Shown here one piece after another: positions 1-8,762 of a DNA stretch of 64,000 nucleotides. Position 1 is the first letter of the stretch. Each line of letters starts with the position of its first letter. Under the pieces are notes generated by a model. The model was not told the DNA's origin and made no database searches. It saw only the letters and a list, made by a program, of their open reading frames with translations. Origin of the DNA: DAOMFB01 sp963721385 (GTDB lineage Bacteria > Acidobacteriota > Thermoanaerobaculia > UBA5066); contig CAVRJB010000013.1 of assembly GCA_963721385.1 (NCBI GenBank), forward strand, positions 806,001 to 870,000, given 5' to 3'. Made by a program: the position numbers and the translations under genes.

Positions 1-968
1 ACGAGCGCCCCGGCGAGAAGGCCAGCGAGTCCGTAGAGAAGATGGTGCGCGAAGCCGACGCGAGGGCGTCCGCCCCTTCGCGGAGCACGGCCGGCGCGCC
101 GGCTCCGCTCCCCTCGGAGCGGATCTCCTCGATCTCCAGCCGCGCGTCGCCGATGTCGCGAAGGCGCCGCGCCGGGTCCTTCTGGAGGCAGCGCCGGAGA
201 AGGGCGGTGAGGCGCGGCGGCACGTCGGCCCCGGGCGCCGTCCAGTCGGGCTCGGCGGTCAGAACGGCGGCCATCGTGTCGGAGACCGTCTGCCCCTTGA
301 AGGCCCTCTGCCCGGTCAGGCATTCGTAGAGAAGACAGCCGAAGGAGAAGACGTCCGTTCTCCGGTCGAGCGGCTTTCCGCGCGCCTGCTCGGGGCTCAT
401 ATAGGCCGCCGTTCCGAGGACGATGCCGGTTCCCGTTCCACCGGAAGTGACTGTCGGAGCTCCGGTGGCGTCGGACGCCCCTGCATCGTCGGCCATCCGG
501 GCGAGCCCGAAGTCGAGGACCTTCACCGTGCCGTCCGGGCGGATCCTGACGTTCGACGGCTTCAGATCGCGGTGGATGATTCCGACTCCGTGCGCCGCCT
601 CGAGACCGGCCGCGATCTGGGAGGCGACGCCGAGCGCCTCGTCGAAAGGAAGCGCCCCTTCGGCCAGTTTCTGCTCGAGCCCTTCCCCGTCGATCAGCTC
701 GAGGACGAGGTAGACCGCGCCGTCTGCCTCCTCGACCCCGAAAAGGGTCGCGATGTTCGCGTGATTCAGCGCACCGAGGAGGCGGGCCTCGCGCTCGAAG
801 CGCGCCCGCCGCTCCGCGTCGCGCGCGTACGCGTCCGGGAGGGCCTTGATCGCCACCTCGCGCCGAAGCCTCGTGTCGCGCGCCCGAAAGACCTCGCCCA
901 TCCCTCCCCGCCCGAGCGGGAGCGAGAATCTCGAACGGTCCGACGCGCGATCCGGGCTCGAGGGGCAT
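1..968 (-). CDS. Ser/Thr protein kinase (Pkn type), partial, 5' end frameshifted
   Basis: Eukaryotic-like protein kinase that runs off the left edge. On the minus strand the glycine loop GRGGMGEVF, VAIKAL (ATP lysine), HRDLKPSN, DFGLA and SPEQARG follow in order between about 915 and 385. The expected N-terminus MPLEPGSRVGPFEILAP starts at ATG 968 but lies in a different frame from the kinase core. An extra base in the GGG at 918-920 accounts for the switch, so this is either a sequencing error or a broken gene. After the kinase lobe the reading frame is polar, while a neighbouring frame (about 1-60) reads like a membrane helix, so a second frame break is possible. The downstream sensor part lies outside the window. 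The family is certain; gene integrity is not. Confidence 0.85.
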   Translation of the reverse strand, partial: MPLEPGSRVGPFEILAPARAGRDGRGLSGARHEASARGGDQGPPGRVRARRGAAGALRARGPPPRCAESREHRDPFRGRGGRRRGLPRPRADRRGRARAETGRRGASFRRGARRRLPDRGRSRGGARSRNHPPRSEAVERQDPPGRHGEGPRLRARPDGRRCRGVRRHRSSDSHFRWNGNRHRPRNGGLYEPRAGARKAARPENGRLLLRLSSLRMPDRAEGLQGADGLRHDGRRSDRRARLDGARGRRAAAPHRPSPALPPEGPGAAPSRHRRRAAGDRGDPLRGERSRRAGRAPRRGGRPRVGFAHHLLYGLAGLLAGAL

Positions 969-1045
969 CGACGCTGGGCGGCCTCCTCCGCAGACGACCG
1001 GGGCTGAAGGTGCCCAAAGTATGCGCCCGCGGCGCCGCCGGCACG

Positions 1046-2278
1046 CTACCGCAGCCAGGTCGCCGGGTCGACGGAGGCGCGAGCGTCGCGGATCTCGAAG
1101 TAGAGGCCGGGGACCTCGTCGTCGGGCGACGGCTCGGCGAGGACGCCGACGGAGTCCCCCAGCGCGACGCGCTGCCCGCGCGCGAGCGTGAGGGGCGCGA
1201 GGTGGCCGTAGAGCGTGAAGACCCCCTCGCCGTGGTCCAGGACGACGAGGTTGCCGTAGCCCTTCAGCCACTGCGCGTACGCGACGTCGCCCGTGAAGAT
1301 GGCGTGAATCGCCGCCCCGGGCGGCGCCTCGAGCGTCCAGCCCGACGAGCGGAGAAAGGTCTTCGGGAAATTCGGATTCGCGATCCGGCCGAACGGCAGG
1401 GCGACCTTCCCCTTGAGAGGCCAGTCGAGGGCCCCCTTGAATCTCTTGATCGACGCGGCGCCAGCCGGAAGGCTCCGCCCGCGCCCCTCGAGGAGGTCGA
1501 GGAGCGACGCCAGGCGCTCCGCCTTGTTCTCGAGCGTCGACACCGCGGCGCGCTCTTCCTGGGAGTTCTGCTTCGTCCGGGCGAGGAGCTGTGCCTGCAG
1601 CGTCCGCGCGGCCGAGAGCTCCTTTTCCCGCTTTCGCGCCTCGGCGGCGAGGGCGCCGAGATCCCTGCGCCGCGCCGCCAGCTCCTCCTCGAGGCGTGCG
1701 AGCGTCCGCTGCGATTCGTCATAGCGCGACAGGAGCCCGGCGTCGCGCCGCGCGAGATGCGCGAGGACCTTCAGCCCCTGGAGGAACTTCGCCCCCGAGT
1801 CGGCCGCGACGAGGGGCCGAAGGTACCCGAGCCGTCCGAGCCGGTAGAGCGCGGCCATCCGGACGGCGAGGTCCGCGCGGAGCGCCGTCGCGGACTTTTC
1901 TGCGACTGCAAGGTCGGCGTGCGCGCGCGCCGCCTCGCGCTCGGCGTCGGCACGGCGCAGCTCCACCACGCGCCGCTCGGCCGTCTGAATCTGCAGGTTG
2001 AGCTCCGCCGCCGCGAGCGCCTGCGTCAGGTCCGACTCCTTCCGCTTCGTCACGTCGTACCTCGCCCGGAGGTCCGTGAGGCGCCGCCGGAGCGCCGCGA
2101 GCTCCTGCTTCCGCTGGTCGACCGTCAGCGCCGGCGCCGGTGCCTCGGCGGGTGTCGGAGGCGGATTGATCGGCGTCTCCGCCGGCAGCGGCACGGGCGC
2201 GTCGTCCGGGGGCGCCTGCCCAAGGGCCGGCGCCCCGCCGGTCAGGAGGAGGAGCAGCGCGACCGCCGGTCTCGTCAG
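1046..2278 (-). CDS. EnvC-like murein hydrolase activator (coiled coil plus LytM domain)
   Basis: Secreted protein of about 410 residues: signal peptide (RPAVALLLLLTGGAPALGQA), a long coiled coil (roughly residues 45-260) and a C-terminal LytM/M23 fold. The LytM part looks degenerate: YGHL is present, but the usual HxGxD is replaced by SSGWTLEAP and the LHFEI histidine is tyrosine (LYFEI). It is therefore more likely an amidase activator of EnvC type than a peptidase. No ATG, GTG or TTG precedes the signal peptide. The best start is CTG at 2278, overlapping the TGA of the upstream gene (CTGA) with GGAG about 10 bases before it. The next conventional start, GTG at 2194, would remove the signal peptide. 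It is probably translationally coupled to the phosphatase gene upstream. Confidence 0.85.
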   Translation of the reverse strand: MTRPAVALLLLLTGGAPALGQAPPDDAPVPLPAETPINPPPTPAEAPAPALTVDQRKQELAALRRRLTDLRARYDVTKRKESDLTQALAAAELNLQIQTAERRVVELRRADAEREAARAHADLAVAEKSATALRADLAVRMAALYRLGRLGYLRPLVAADSGAKFLQGLKVLAHLARRDAGLLSRYDESQRTLARLEEELAARRRDLGALAAEARKREKELSAARTLQAQLLARTKQNSQEERAAVSTLENKAERLASLLDLLEGRGRSLPAGAASIKRFKGALDWPLKGKVALPFGRIANPNFPKTFLRSSGWTLEAPPGAAIHAIFTGDVAYAQWLKGYGNLVVLDHGEGVFTLYGHLAPLTLARGQRVALGDSVGVLAEPSPDDEVPGLYFEIRDARASVDPATWLR

Positions 2279-4443
2279 AACAGGGGGACTCCGTCGAGCT
2301 TCTCGGGTTCGGGGACGTTCAGCAGCTTCAGGATGGACGCGGGGACATCGGCGATGCCAGGTTCCTTTCCCGCCGTCAACTTCCGGTTCGAGAAGAGGAT
2401 CCCGGGGACGAGCGCGGGGTCGAGCGAGCAGTGGTCGCCGGACCAGACCTGGGCGTTGTCCTCGAACATCTCGGGCGTCACCACGCCGAGGCTGCTCTGC
2501 CAGCCGACCCGGTACGCCACGGTGTTCGTCACGAAAAGGTCGGGGATGACATCGGCGTCGAATGAGCCGTAGGCCTCTTCGCGCGTGAAAATCCTCGAGA
2601 CGGCCTTCTGCCCCGTCTTCGGGTCGACGAGCCCCGACAGCCCGGCGATGATCTCATTCCGCACCTGCTCGTACTCGGCGCCGGGCGAGACGATTCCCTT
2701 CCCCTCGCGCCCCCTCAGGTTGACGTAGACGTCGCCGAGGCCCATCGAGTAGGCCTTCGTCTTCGACCAGTCGACGTTCGGCCAGAACTCGCCCTGCCCG
2801 AAGAGCTGCTCGAGATCGGCCTGCTTCCCCTCGCCGCCGGTGAGCGCCATGAACCCGTTCTTCACGAGCCAGGTGTTGTAGTTCACCGACCGGCGCCACG
2901 TGGAGAAGCCGTGGTCGGAGAGGACGATCAGCGAGTCGTCCGGGCCGAGCGCCTTCAGCGCGTCACCGACGATGTCGTCCATCTGGCGGTAGGTCGTCAC
3001 CATGGCCGGGGCGAACTTCGCCGCCTTCGCGGCGTCGTACCTCGGGTGGAGCGGGTCGAGGAAGCGCCAGAAGCAGTGCGCGACCCGGTCCGGGAACTCG
3101 AAGATCTGGACGAGGAGCTCGAGGTCCTTCTCGGCGAGGAATCCGTTGAACATCTCCCGGAATTTCTTCTGCGTGAAGTCGACGTCCTCGAGAAACGACT
3201 CCTCGTCGAGGGTCTCCTCGCTCATCGACCAGGTGTCGATCTGCCACCCCATCGTCTTGTAGAGGCCGTACCGGCCGGCGAGCCGCTTCGCCAGCGACGC
3301 GGGGGCGGTGATCTTCACGCCCGGCGGGAGGTCCCGCGGGTTGAAGTGGATCGGCGAGAGGTAGAGCCGGATCTCGGGCGAGATCGACGCGAGATGGAAG
3401 CGCCCGATCCCGGTGATCTTCACGACCGGGTTGAACGCGAACGTGAAGACGACCCAGCCCGACCACTCCCCGGGCTTCAGCGTCACCATGTCCGAGCCGA
3501 GGGGCTCGATCCGCAGGGCCTGCCCGCCGTCCACGACCGTCAGCGTCATCGGCGTCTTGATGACGGGGGGCGACGCGAAGAGCTTGTTGTACGGCCCGAA
3601 GACCTCGGTCTTGATCGTCCCGGTGTTCGACTCGAGGTGGACCAGCTCCACCGAGAACTCGTTCTTGTTCTTCGGCGCGAAGAAGGGGTCGGACGTGTAG
3701 TAGCTCGGCGTGCCGATCCGGCCGCGAACGTCCGGGACGCCGAGGCCCGCGAGGAGCCGCCCGTTGTCGTAGTCGACCGCGGGGAACGTGACCGGGACGT
3801 GGAGGACGACCGAGTGGATCCCTTTCTTCGCGGCGGCCTCCCAGAACGGCGTTCCGCGGCGGTTGTTCGTCACCGTTGGCGCGGTCTCGGGGAGGAAGCC
3901 TCCGATCCGGAAGCCGGCGAGGGCGAGGAGGACGCCGGCCGCCGCGCCGGCCGCGAGCGCCGGCCCGCGCTTCTTCGTCGCGAGGCGGCCGAGGCCCCAG
4001 GCGGCGAGCGCGCCGACGACGAACCCGGCGAGGGTCAGCCCCGCCTGGTTCGCCCCGCCCAGGAGAAACCGTCTCTTCCCCTCTTCTGCGATCGCGAACT
4101 CGGGACGGTACGTCGTCGGGTTCCGCTTCAGGAAGTCGAAGATCAACGTCCGCCCGGGCGAGAGCCCCGTCGAGAAGGTCGACCAGGAGACCGGTGTCTG
4201 TGCCGGGATGGTCGGCCGGAGAGGCGAGAACGAGCCCTGCTCCGCCAGCTTCGCGAGGTTGGGGAGCCTCCCCTCTGCCATGTACTGCTTCACGAGCCGG
4301 TAGTCGGCCCCGTCGAAGCCGAGGACGACGACCCGGCCGCGAGCAGCGGGGCTCGCGGCGCCGGCGGGCGCGAGCGGAAGGAGGAAAACGAGGGCGAGGG
4401 CCGCCCGGGCGGCGAGGCTAGACTGTCGCGGGCAGATGAGCAC
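2275..4443 (-). CDS. Alkaline-phosphatase-superfamily protein (type I phosphodiesterase/nucleotide pyrophosphatase), membrane-anchored
   Basis: Metal-dependent phosphatase/phosphodiesterase fold of about 722 residues. Visible motifs are VLGFDGADY (metal aspartate), TPVSWSTFSTG (nucleophile region), FPDRVAH, SDHGF and a late SGDH, so the metal site looks complete. An N-terminal signal sequence precedes the domain, and two hydrophobic segments about 150-200 residues in suggest an inserted membrane hairpin. The substrate is unknown. The GTG at 4443 is chosen because an earlier ATG at 4536 would add an arginine-rich tail reading antisense into the neighbouring lipoprotein. With GTG 4443 the 5' end overlaps the divergent gene by eight bases. 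It overlaps the EnvC-like gene by four bases and probably shares its transcript. Confidence 0.85.
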   Translation of the reverse strand: MLICPRQSSLAARAALALVFLLPLAPAGAASPAARGRVVVLGFDGADYRLVKQYMAEGRLPNLAKLAEQGSFSPLRPTIPAQTPVSWSTFSTGLSPGRTLIFDFLKRNPTTYRPEFAIAEEGKRRFLLGGANQAGLTLAGFVVGALAAWGLGRLATKKRGPALAAGAAAGVLLALAGFRIGGFLPETAPTVTNNRRGTPFWEAAAKKGIHSVVLHVPVTFPAVDYDNGRLLAGLGVPDVRGRIGTPSYYTSDPFFAPKNKNEFSVELVHLESNTGTIKTEVFGPYNKLFASPPVIKTPMTLTVVDGGQALRIEPLGSDMVTLKPGEWSGWVVFTFAFNPVVKITGIGRFHLASISPEIRLYLSPIHFNPRDLPPGVKITAPASLAKRLAGRYGLYKTMGWQIDTWSMSEETLDEESFLEDVDFTQKKFREMFNGFLAEKDLELLVQIFEFPDRVAHCFWRFLDPLHPRYDAAKAAKFAPAMVTTYRQMDDIVGDALKALGPDDSLIVLSDHGFSTWRRSVNYNTWLVKNGFMALTGGEGKQADLEQLFGQGEFWPNVDWSKTKAYSMGLGDVYVNLRGREGKGIVSPGAEYEQVRNEIIAGLSGLVDPKTGQKAVSRIFTREEAYGSFDADVIPDLFVTNTVAYRVGWQSSLGVVTPEMFEDNAQVWSGDHCSLDPALVPGILFSNRKLTAGKEPGIADVPASILKLLNVPEPEKLDGVPLF

Positions 4444-5971
4444 GCGGGATTCTAGCGTCTTGCTGGGGGCCGCCCTGGCTCTCCTCTTCCCGTCCGCGTG
4501 CCGGCGGGCGGAGTTCACGCGTCCCTCCAGAGACACCCTCGTCGTGGCGATCGAGTCGACGCCCCTCAGCTTCGACCCCCGCGTCGGGACCGACCAGGCG
4601 TCGTGGCGGACGCACGAGGCGCTCTACAACGCTCTCCTCCGGAAAGGCGAGGGGGGCGAGTTCCTCCCCGACCTCGCGGAGCGGTGCGACAGCGCCGACG
4701 CCGTCGTCTGGCGCTGCCGGCTGCGCGACGGGGTCCGCTTCCACGACGGCCGTCTTCTCACCTCGGCCGACGTCGTCTCCACGTATCGGAGCCTGATGGC
4801 GGACGGCTTCGCCAGCGGGAAGAAAGAGCCGCTCAAGATCGTCCGCGAGGTCGTCGCGACGTCGCCGCTCGACGTGGAGTTCCGCCTCTCCTCGCCCTAC
4901 GCCTCGTTTCCGCTGCAGCTCCTCCTCGGCATCCTCCCCGACGGAACGACGGCGGCGGACGCGAAGGAAAGGCCCGTCGGGACCGGGCCCTTCCGGCTCG
5001 TCGACTTCCGGCCGGACGACCGCGTCACGTTCGAGCGCTTCGACGGACACTTCGCCGGGCCGGCGAAGTCGGCGCGGCTCGTCTTTCGGATCATCCCGGA
5101 CACCACGACCCGCGCTCTCGAGCTCTTGAACGGGACGATCGACCTCTCGCTCAACAATCTTCCTGCCGACCTCCTGCCGCGCTTCTCCCGGCACGATCGG
5201 CTCGCCGTCACGATCAGCCCGGGGGCGACGTATGCGTACCTCGCCTTCAACATGCGGGACCCCGTGCTCGGGAAAAAGGAGGTCCGGCGGGCGCTCGCCC
5301 TTGCGCTCGACCGCGACGCTCTCGTCGAAGGGCTCTGGCGCGGCACGGTCGAGAAGACCGAGACCCTCGTTCCCCCCGGCCACTGGGCGCGCGACGAGAG
5401 CCTGCCTCCGCTCGTCCGCGACCTCGACAAGGCCCGCGCGCTCCTCGACGCCGCCGGTTATCCGGATCCGGGCGGCGGGCGCCCCCGGCTGACCGTCGCC
5501 TACAAGACCTCGACCGACGAGGTGAGCGTCCTCCAGGCGACGGCCATCGCGGAGCAGTGGAAGGCGATTGGCGTTTCGACCGCGATCCGCTCGAACGACT
5601 TCGCGACCTTCTACCAGGACATCGTGAAGGGGAACTTCCAGCTCTACGGCCTGAGGTGGCAGGGAATCGTCGACCCCGACCACTACCACGAGGTCTTCCT
5701 CTCGACGTCAGCTCCCCCGCAGGGGTGGAACCGCGGCTTCTACAGGGACGCGGAGATGGACCGCTGGATCGAGAAGGCTCGAACGGACTCCGACCGGGGC
5801 GTCCGGAAGGAGCTCTACGCGAAGATCCAGCGGAAGGCGGCCGACGAGCTTCCGTACATTTCCCTCTGGACGATGAAGAACGTCGCCGTCCACGCGAAGG
5901 AGCTGACCGGGATCGACACGATCAACCCGTCCGGCGACTTCACGTTCCTGAGGAACGTCGGGCGGAAGTAG
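4436..5971 (+). CDS. Family-5 extracellular solute-binding lipoprotein (SBP_bac_5, peptide/nickel type)
   Basis: Stand-alone ABC-type substrate-binding protein of 511 residues. The N-terminus has a hydrophobic stretch ending in a lipobox (LLFPSAC, cysteine 22), so it is probably anchored to a membrane outside the cytoplasm. Family-5 signatures include FDPRVGTDQ, WRCRLRDGVRFHDG, GTGPFRLVDF and a C-terminal GLRWQGIVDPDHYHEVF segment. No permease or ATPase genes are adjacent, so the transporter partner is unknown, or the protein acts as an orphan receptor. The same fold occurs twice inside each of the giant kinases at 45.8-57.1 kb, but here in the conventional exported form. Confidence 0.9.
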   Translation: MSTRDSSVLLGAALALLFPSACRRAEFTRPSRDTLVVAIESTPLSFDPRVGTDQASWRTHEALYNALLRKGEGGEFLPDLAERCDSADAVVWRCRLRDGVRFHDGRLLTSADVVSTYRSLMADGFASGKKEPLKIVREVVATSPLDVEFRLSSPYASFPLQLLLGILPDGTTAADAKERPVGTGPFRLVDFRPDDRVTFERFDGHFAGPAKSARLVFRIIPDTTTRALELLNGTIDLSLNNLPADLLPRFSRHDRLAVTISPGATYAYLAFNMRDPVLGKKEVRRALALALDRDALVEGLWRGTVEKTETLVPPGHWARDESLPPLVRDLDKARALLDAAGYPDPGGGRPRLTVAYKTSTDEVSVLQATAIAEQWKAIGVSTAIRSNDFATFYQDIVKGNFQLYGLRWQGIVDPDHYHEVFLSTSAPPQGWNRGFYRDAEMDRWIEKARTDSDRGVRKELYAKIQRKAADELPYISLWTMKNVAVHAKELTGIDTINPSGDFTFLRNVGRK

Positions 5972-5983
5972 GAGCACGCGGCC

Positions 5984-6664
5984 TCACGCCGCCGACTCGA
6001 ACTCCTCCGAGATCGCGGCCCACACGTCGGCGGGCCTTGCCTGAACGATGAGGTGCGGTCCCTCGATCTCGACGACCGTGCTCTGCGGCACCCGGGACAA
6101 GAACGCGTGCGAGCGAGACGGCGAGACCAGCCGGTCGCTGGTCCCCAGAATGCCCAGAAGAGGCGGCGCGAGGTGGGACGCGAGGGCCTCCTCGGTCGCG
6201 GAGAAGGCCGCAGCGAGACGCCTGGCCAGAACCTCTCTCGGCAGGGTCCGGACCTCGTCGAGCGCCGTTTTCGCGATCGACCTGTCGCCGCCCGAGAGGG
6301 CCAATGCCGCGCACCAGATCGGCATCCGCGGCGACGCAATCATCGGCGCCGCGATTCCCTCAGGGAGGCGCCACGGCATTTCGACGAGTGGGTTGCAGAG
6401 AACGAGGAGTGCGACCTTCTGGTCGAGCCGGTCGGCGAGGCGCGCCGCGATGGGCCCGGAAAAAGACTCGCCCAGAAGCACGAACCCCTCGAGCGCCCGC
6501 AGCTCCGGAAGGAGCACTTCCGCGATCTCGTCGAAGCTCTGCCCTCCGATGGACGGGAGGGCCAACGGACGGCACCGCGCCCAGGAGGGAGCCAGGGCGA
6601 CGAAGGACGCGAAGAGGGCACGGCTCCCGTGAAGCCCCGGCAGGAGGACGACGTCGGTTTTCAT
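5984..6664 (-). CDS. Alpha/beta hydrolase
   Basis: Single-domain alpha/beta hydrolase of 226 residues. The nucleophile elbow is GESFSG (Ser67), the acid is Asp177 in GTSDRLV and the histidine is His204 in GPHLIV, giving a full triad. There is no signal peptide, so it is cytoplasmic. ATG 6664 is preferred over an upstream in-frame ATG at 6781, which would add an arginine-rich extension antisense to the EamA gene. The substrate cannot be told from sequence. It ends 12 bases from the convergent solute-binding gene. Confidence 0.85.
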   Translation of the reverse strand: MKTDVVLLPGLHGSRALFASFVALAPSWARCRPLALPSIGGQSFDEIAEVLLPELRALEGFVLLGESFSGPIAARLADRLDQKVALLVLCNPLVEMPWRLPEGIAAPMIASPRMPIWCAALALSGGDRSIAKTALDEVRTLPREVLARRLAAAFSATEEALASHLAPPLLGILGTSDRLVSPSRSHAFLSRVPQSTVVEIEGPHLIVQARPADVWAAISEEFESAA

Positions 6665-6722
6665 GAAACGCGCCCTCCGACGTTCAAGACGCGGAGGAAG
6701 GCGACTTGGCGCAGCATCGGAT

Positions 6723-7586
6723 TCAGTCCGGCGACGGCGGCGTCGCGGGGGCGGTCCGCCCGCCGAAGACCGTCCGCGCACCGACGGCGCCGAGGACGAT
6801 GAGTCCGCCGGCCGCCGCCCACGCCGACGGCGTCTCGCCGAGGCCGAGGAAGGCCCAGAGCGGGTTGAACGTCGGCTCGAGCATCCCGAGGAGCGAAGCC
6901 TCGGCCGCCGGCACCGTCTTCAGGCCCCGGACGAAGAGAACGTAGCTGATTCCCATCTGGAAGATGCCGAGAAAGAGAACGATCGCCACGCCGCGGAGGT
7001 CGAGCGCGAGATGCCCCCATGCGAACGGCAAGGCGAGCCCCGCCGCGGCGAGATTCCCCGCGATGACGGAGGGGATCGCGTCGCCCGAAGCGTCGCGGCG
7101 GAGCAGCAGGACCGTGAGGCCGAAGAAGACGCCCGAGAGGACGGCGACGAGGTTCCCCGCGAGCGCGCCCGGGTCGAGCCTGCCGACGAAGAAGAGCGAC
7201 ATCCCGAGGAGCGCCACGGCCACGGCGAAGGCGTCGGCTTTCCGGAACGGCTCCTTCAGGAGGAACGGCGCGAGGAGAAGGACGTAGAGCGGCCCCGTGT
7301 ACTGGAGAAAGATGGCGTTCGCCGCGGTCGTCATCTTCGTCGCCGAGACGAACGTCAGGATCATCAGTGCGTAGACGATCACGGTGGAGGGCGCCGCGTG
7401 CTTCCAGCTCGCGCGGGAGGGGCGGAACGCCGCGAGGAGGACGAGCCCCGCGACGACGGAACGCCAGAAGACGACGCCCATCGCCGGGAGCGGGACGAGC
7501 TTGATGGCGAGGCCGCCGGTCGACCAGAGGAGCGCCGCCGCCGCGATGAGGAGGCGGCCTTTTCGGAGGGTCGGGTTCGGCGTCAA
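6723..7586 (-). CDS. EamA/DMT-family permease
   Basis: Polytopic membrane protein of 287 residues with about ten hydrophobic segments in two EamA repeats, typical of drug/metabolite transporters. Recognisable features are LLWSTGGLAIK at the N-terminus and LGMLEPTFNPLWAFL near the end of the second repeat. The start is TTG at 7586, which overlaps the TGA of the upstream phosphatase gene (TTGA) and so suggests translational coupling. The substrate is unknown; amino acids or small metabolites are usual for the family. Confidence 0.88.
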   Translation of the reverse strand: MTPNPTLRKGRLLIAAAALLWSTGGLAIKLVPLPAMGVVFWRSVVAGLVLLAAFRPSRASWKHAAPSTVIVYALMILTFVSATKMTTAANAIFLQYTGPLYVLLLAPFLLKEPFRKADAFAVAVALLGMSLFFVGRLDPGALAGNLVAVLSGVFFGLTVLLLRRDASGDAIPSVIAGNLAAAGLALPFAWGHLALDLRGVAIVLFLGIFQMGISYVLFVRGLKTVPAAEASLLGMLEPTFNPLWAFLGLGETPSAWAAAGGLIVLGAVGARTVFGGRTAPATPPSPD

Positions 7587-8713
7587 GACGCCGGCATTCT
7601 CCTCCGGATCGCCGCGATCGAGACGTCGTCGTCGGGCGGGGTCCGGCCGAGGAACTCGAGGAGCTCCGCCGTGACCGCCCCGACCAGGTCCCGCGCCGTC
7701 GCCCCTGTCCGCCGCGCCGCGACCGCCTCGATCCGCGAGTCGCCGAACTCGGCGCCGGCGGAGTTCCGGGCCTCGGCGACTCCGTCCGAGGCGAAGAAGA
7801 GGATCGCGCCCGGGGCAAGCCCGCCGTAAAGGAGCGGCCAGCTGGCCTTGTCCCTCACGCCGAGTGGGTACGAGCCGACGCCGATTCGCTCCACGACGCT
7901 TCCGTCCGGCCCCAGCTTCAGGACGGCCGGGTGCCCGGCCACGACGGCGGTCCACCGCCCGTCAGGCTCGAGGAACATCACGACGCCCGCGAAGAAGTTC
8001 CGCGGGCCCGAGCTGCGGCAGGCGCCCGTCCGGCAGAGAAGGGCGTTGATGGCCGCCGCGACGGCCGGAGGCGAGGGATCGACCGCGATCTGCGTCCGGA
8101 AGGCCGCCTGCGTGATCGCCATGATGAGGCCCGCCGACATCCCGTGCCCCGAGGCGTCGCCGAAGAGGACCGCGAGCCGTCCTCCCGGGAGCGGCACGAA
8201 GTCGTAGAGGTCGCCGCCGACCGTGTTCGCCACGCGGTTGAAGCCCGCCAGCTCGAACGACGGCGTCTCGGGGAGCGACGAGGGAACGAGGTCGGCCTGG
8301 AGGTCCCGCGCGAGGATCAGCTCGTCGCGGAAGTGGAGCTTGTCGACGAGCTCGAGCGCGACGAGGACGAAGAGAATGACGACGGCGAGGTTGATGAAGA
8401 GGAAGTCCTGGTTTCCCCCGAAGGCCGCGGCGCCGAAAGAGAAGAGGCCGAGGAGGGAAAAGAGGACCGCGAGGGCGAAGAGGAGCCGCCTCGCCGGTGT
8501 GAGCTTTCGGGCGAGCCCGAAAAGGAGAGCGTTCGCCCGGCGGAGACCCCGTCGCCAACGGACCTTCTCTCCCTCGATCTCGTCGCGGTGCTCGGAAAGG
8601 AAGACCCGGACCGCCCGCCGCCACTCGACCTCGTAAAGGTCCGCCATCTCGCGCTGGTCGAGAGCGCGGTACGTCTCCTTCGCGAGAATCTTCCAGTCCC
8701 GCCGTGTGGGCAT
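7583..8713 (-). CDS. SpoIIE/RsbU-type PP2C phosphatase with membrane anchor
   Basis: Serine phosphatase of 376 residues. A basic N-terminal stretch is followed by two membrane helices (about 75-130) and a SpoIIE domain (about 145-370) with GGDLYDF, FGDASGHG, FFASDGVAEA and PDDDVS, so the metal-binding aspartates are present. Such enzymes dephosphorylate STAS anti-anti-sigma proteins in partner-switching pathways. The nearest candidate partners here are the RsbW-like ATPase and STAS protein at 39.2-40.0 kb, not in the same operon. It is coupled by a four-base overlap to the EamA gene. Confidence 0.9.
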   Translation of the reverse strand: MPTRRDWKILAKETYRALDQREMADLYEVEWRRAVRVFLSEHRDEIEGEKVRWRRGLRRANALLFGLARKLTPARRLLFALAVLFSLLGLFSFGAAAFGGNQDFLFINLAVVILFVLVALELVDKLHFRDELILARDLQADLVPSSLPETPSFELAGFNRVANTVGGDLYDFVPLPGGRLAVLFGDASGHGMSAGLIMAITQAAFRTQIAVDPSPPAVAAAINALLCRTGACRSSGPRNFFAGVVMFLEPDGRWTAVVAGHPAVLKLGPDGSVVERIGVGSYPLGVRDKASWPLLYGGLAPGAILFFASDGVAEARNSAGAEFGDSRIEAVAARRTGATARDLVGAVTAELLEFLGRTPPDDDVSIAAIRRRMPAS

Positions 8714-8762
8714 GTCATTCCGTTCTACGCAGCCGGCCGGAGGAAGTTCGGCCCACGGCCTT

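Noticed and set aside
572..2572. A 666-codon plus-strand frame over the kinase and EnvC-like genes
   Set aside because: Charged low-complexity translation; the minus-strand genes explain the region.
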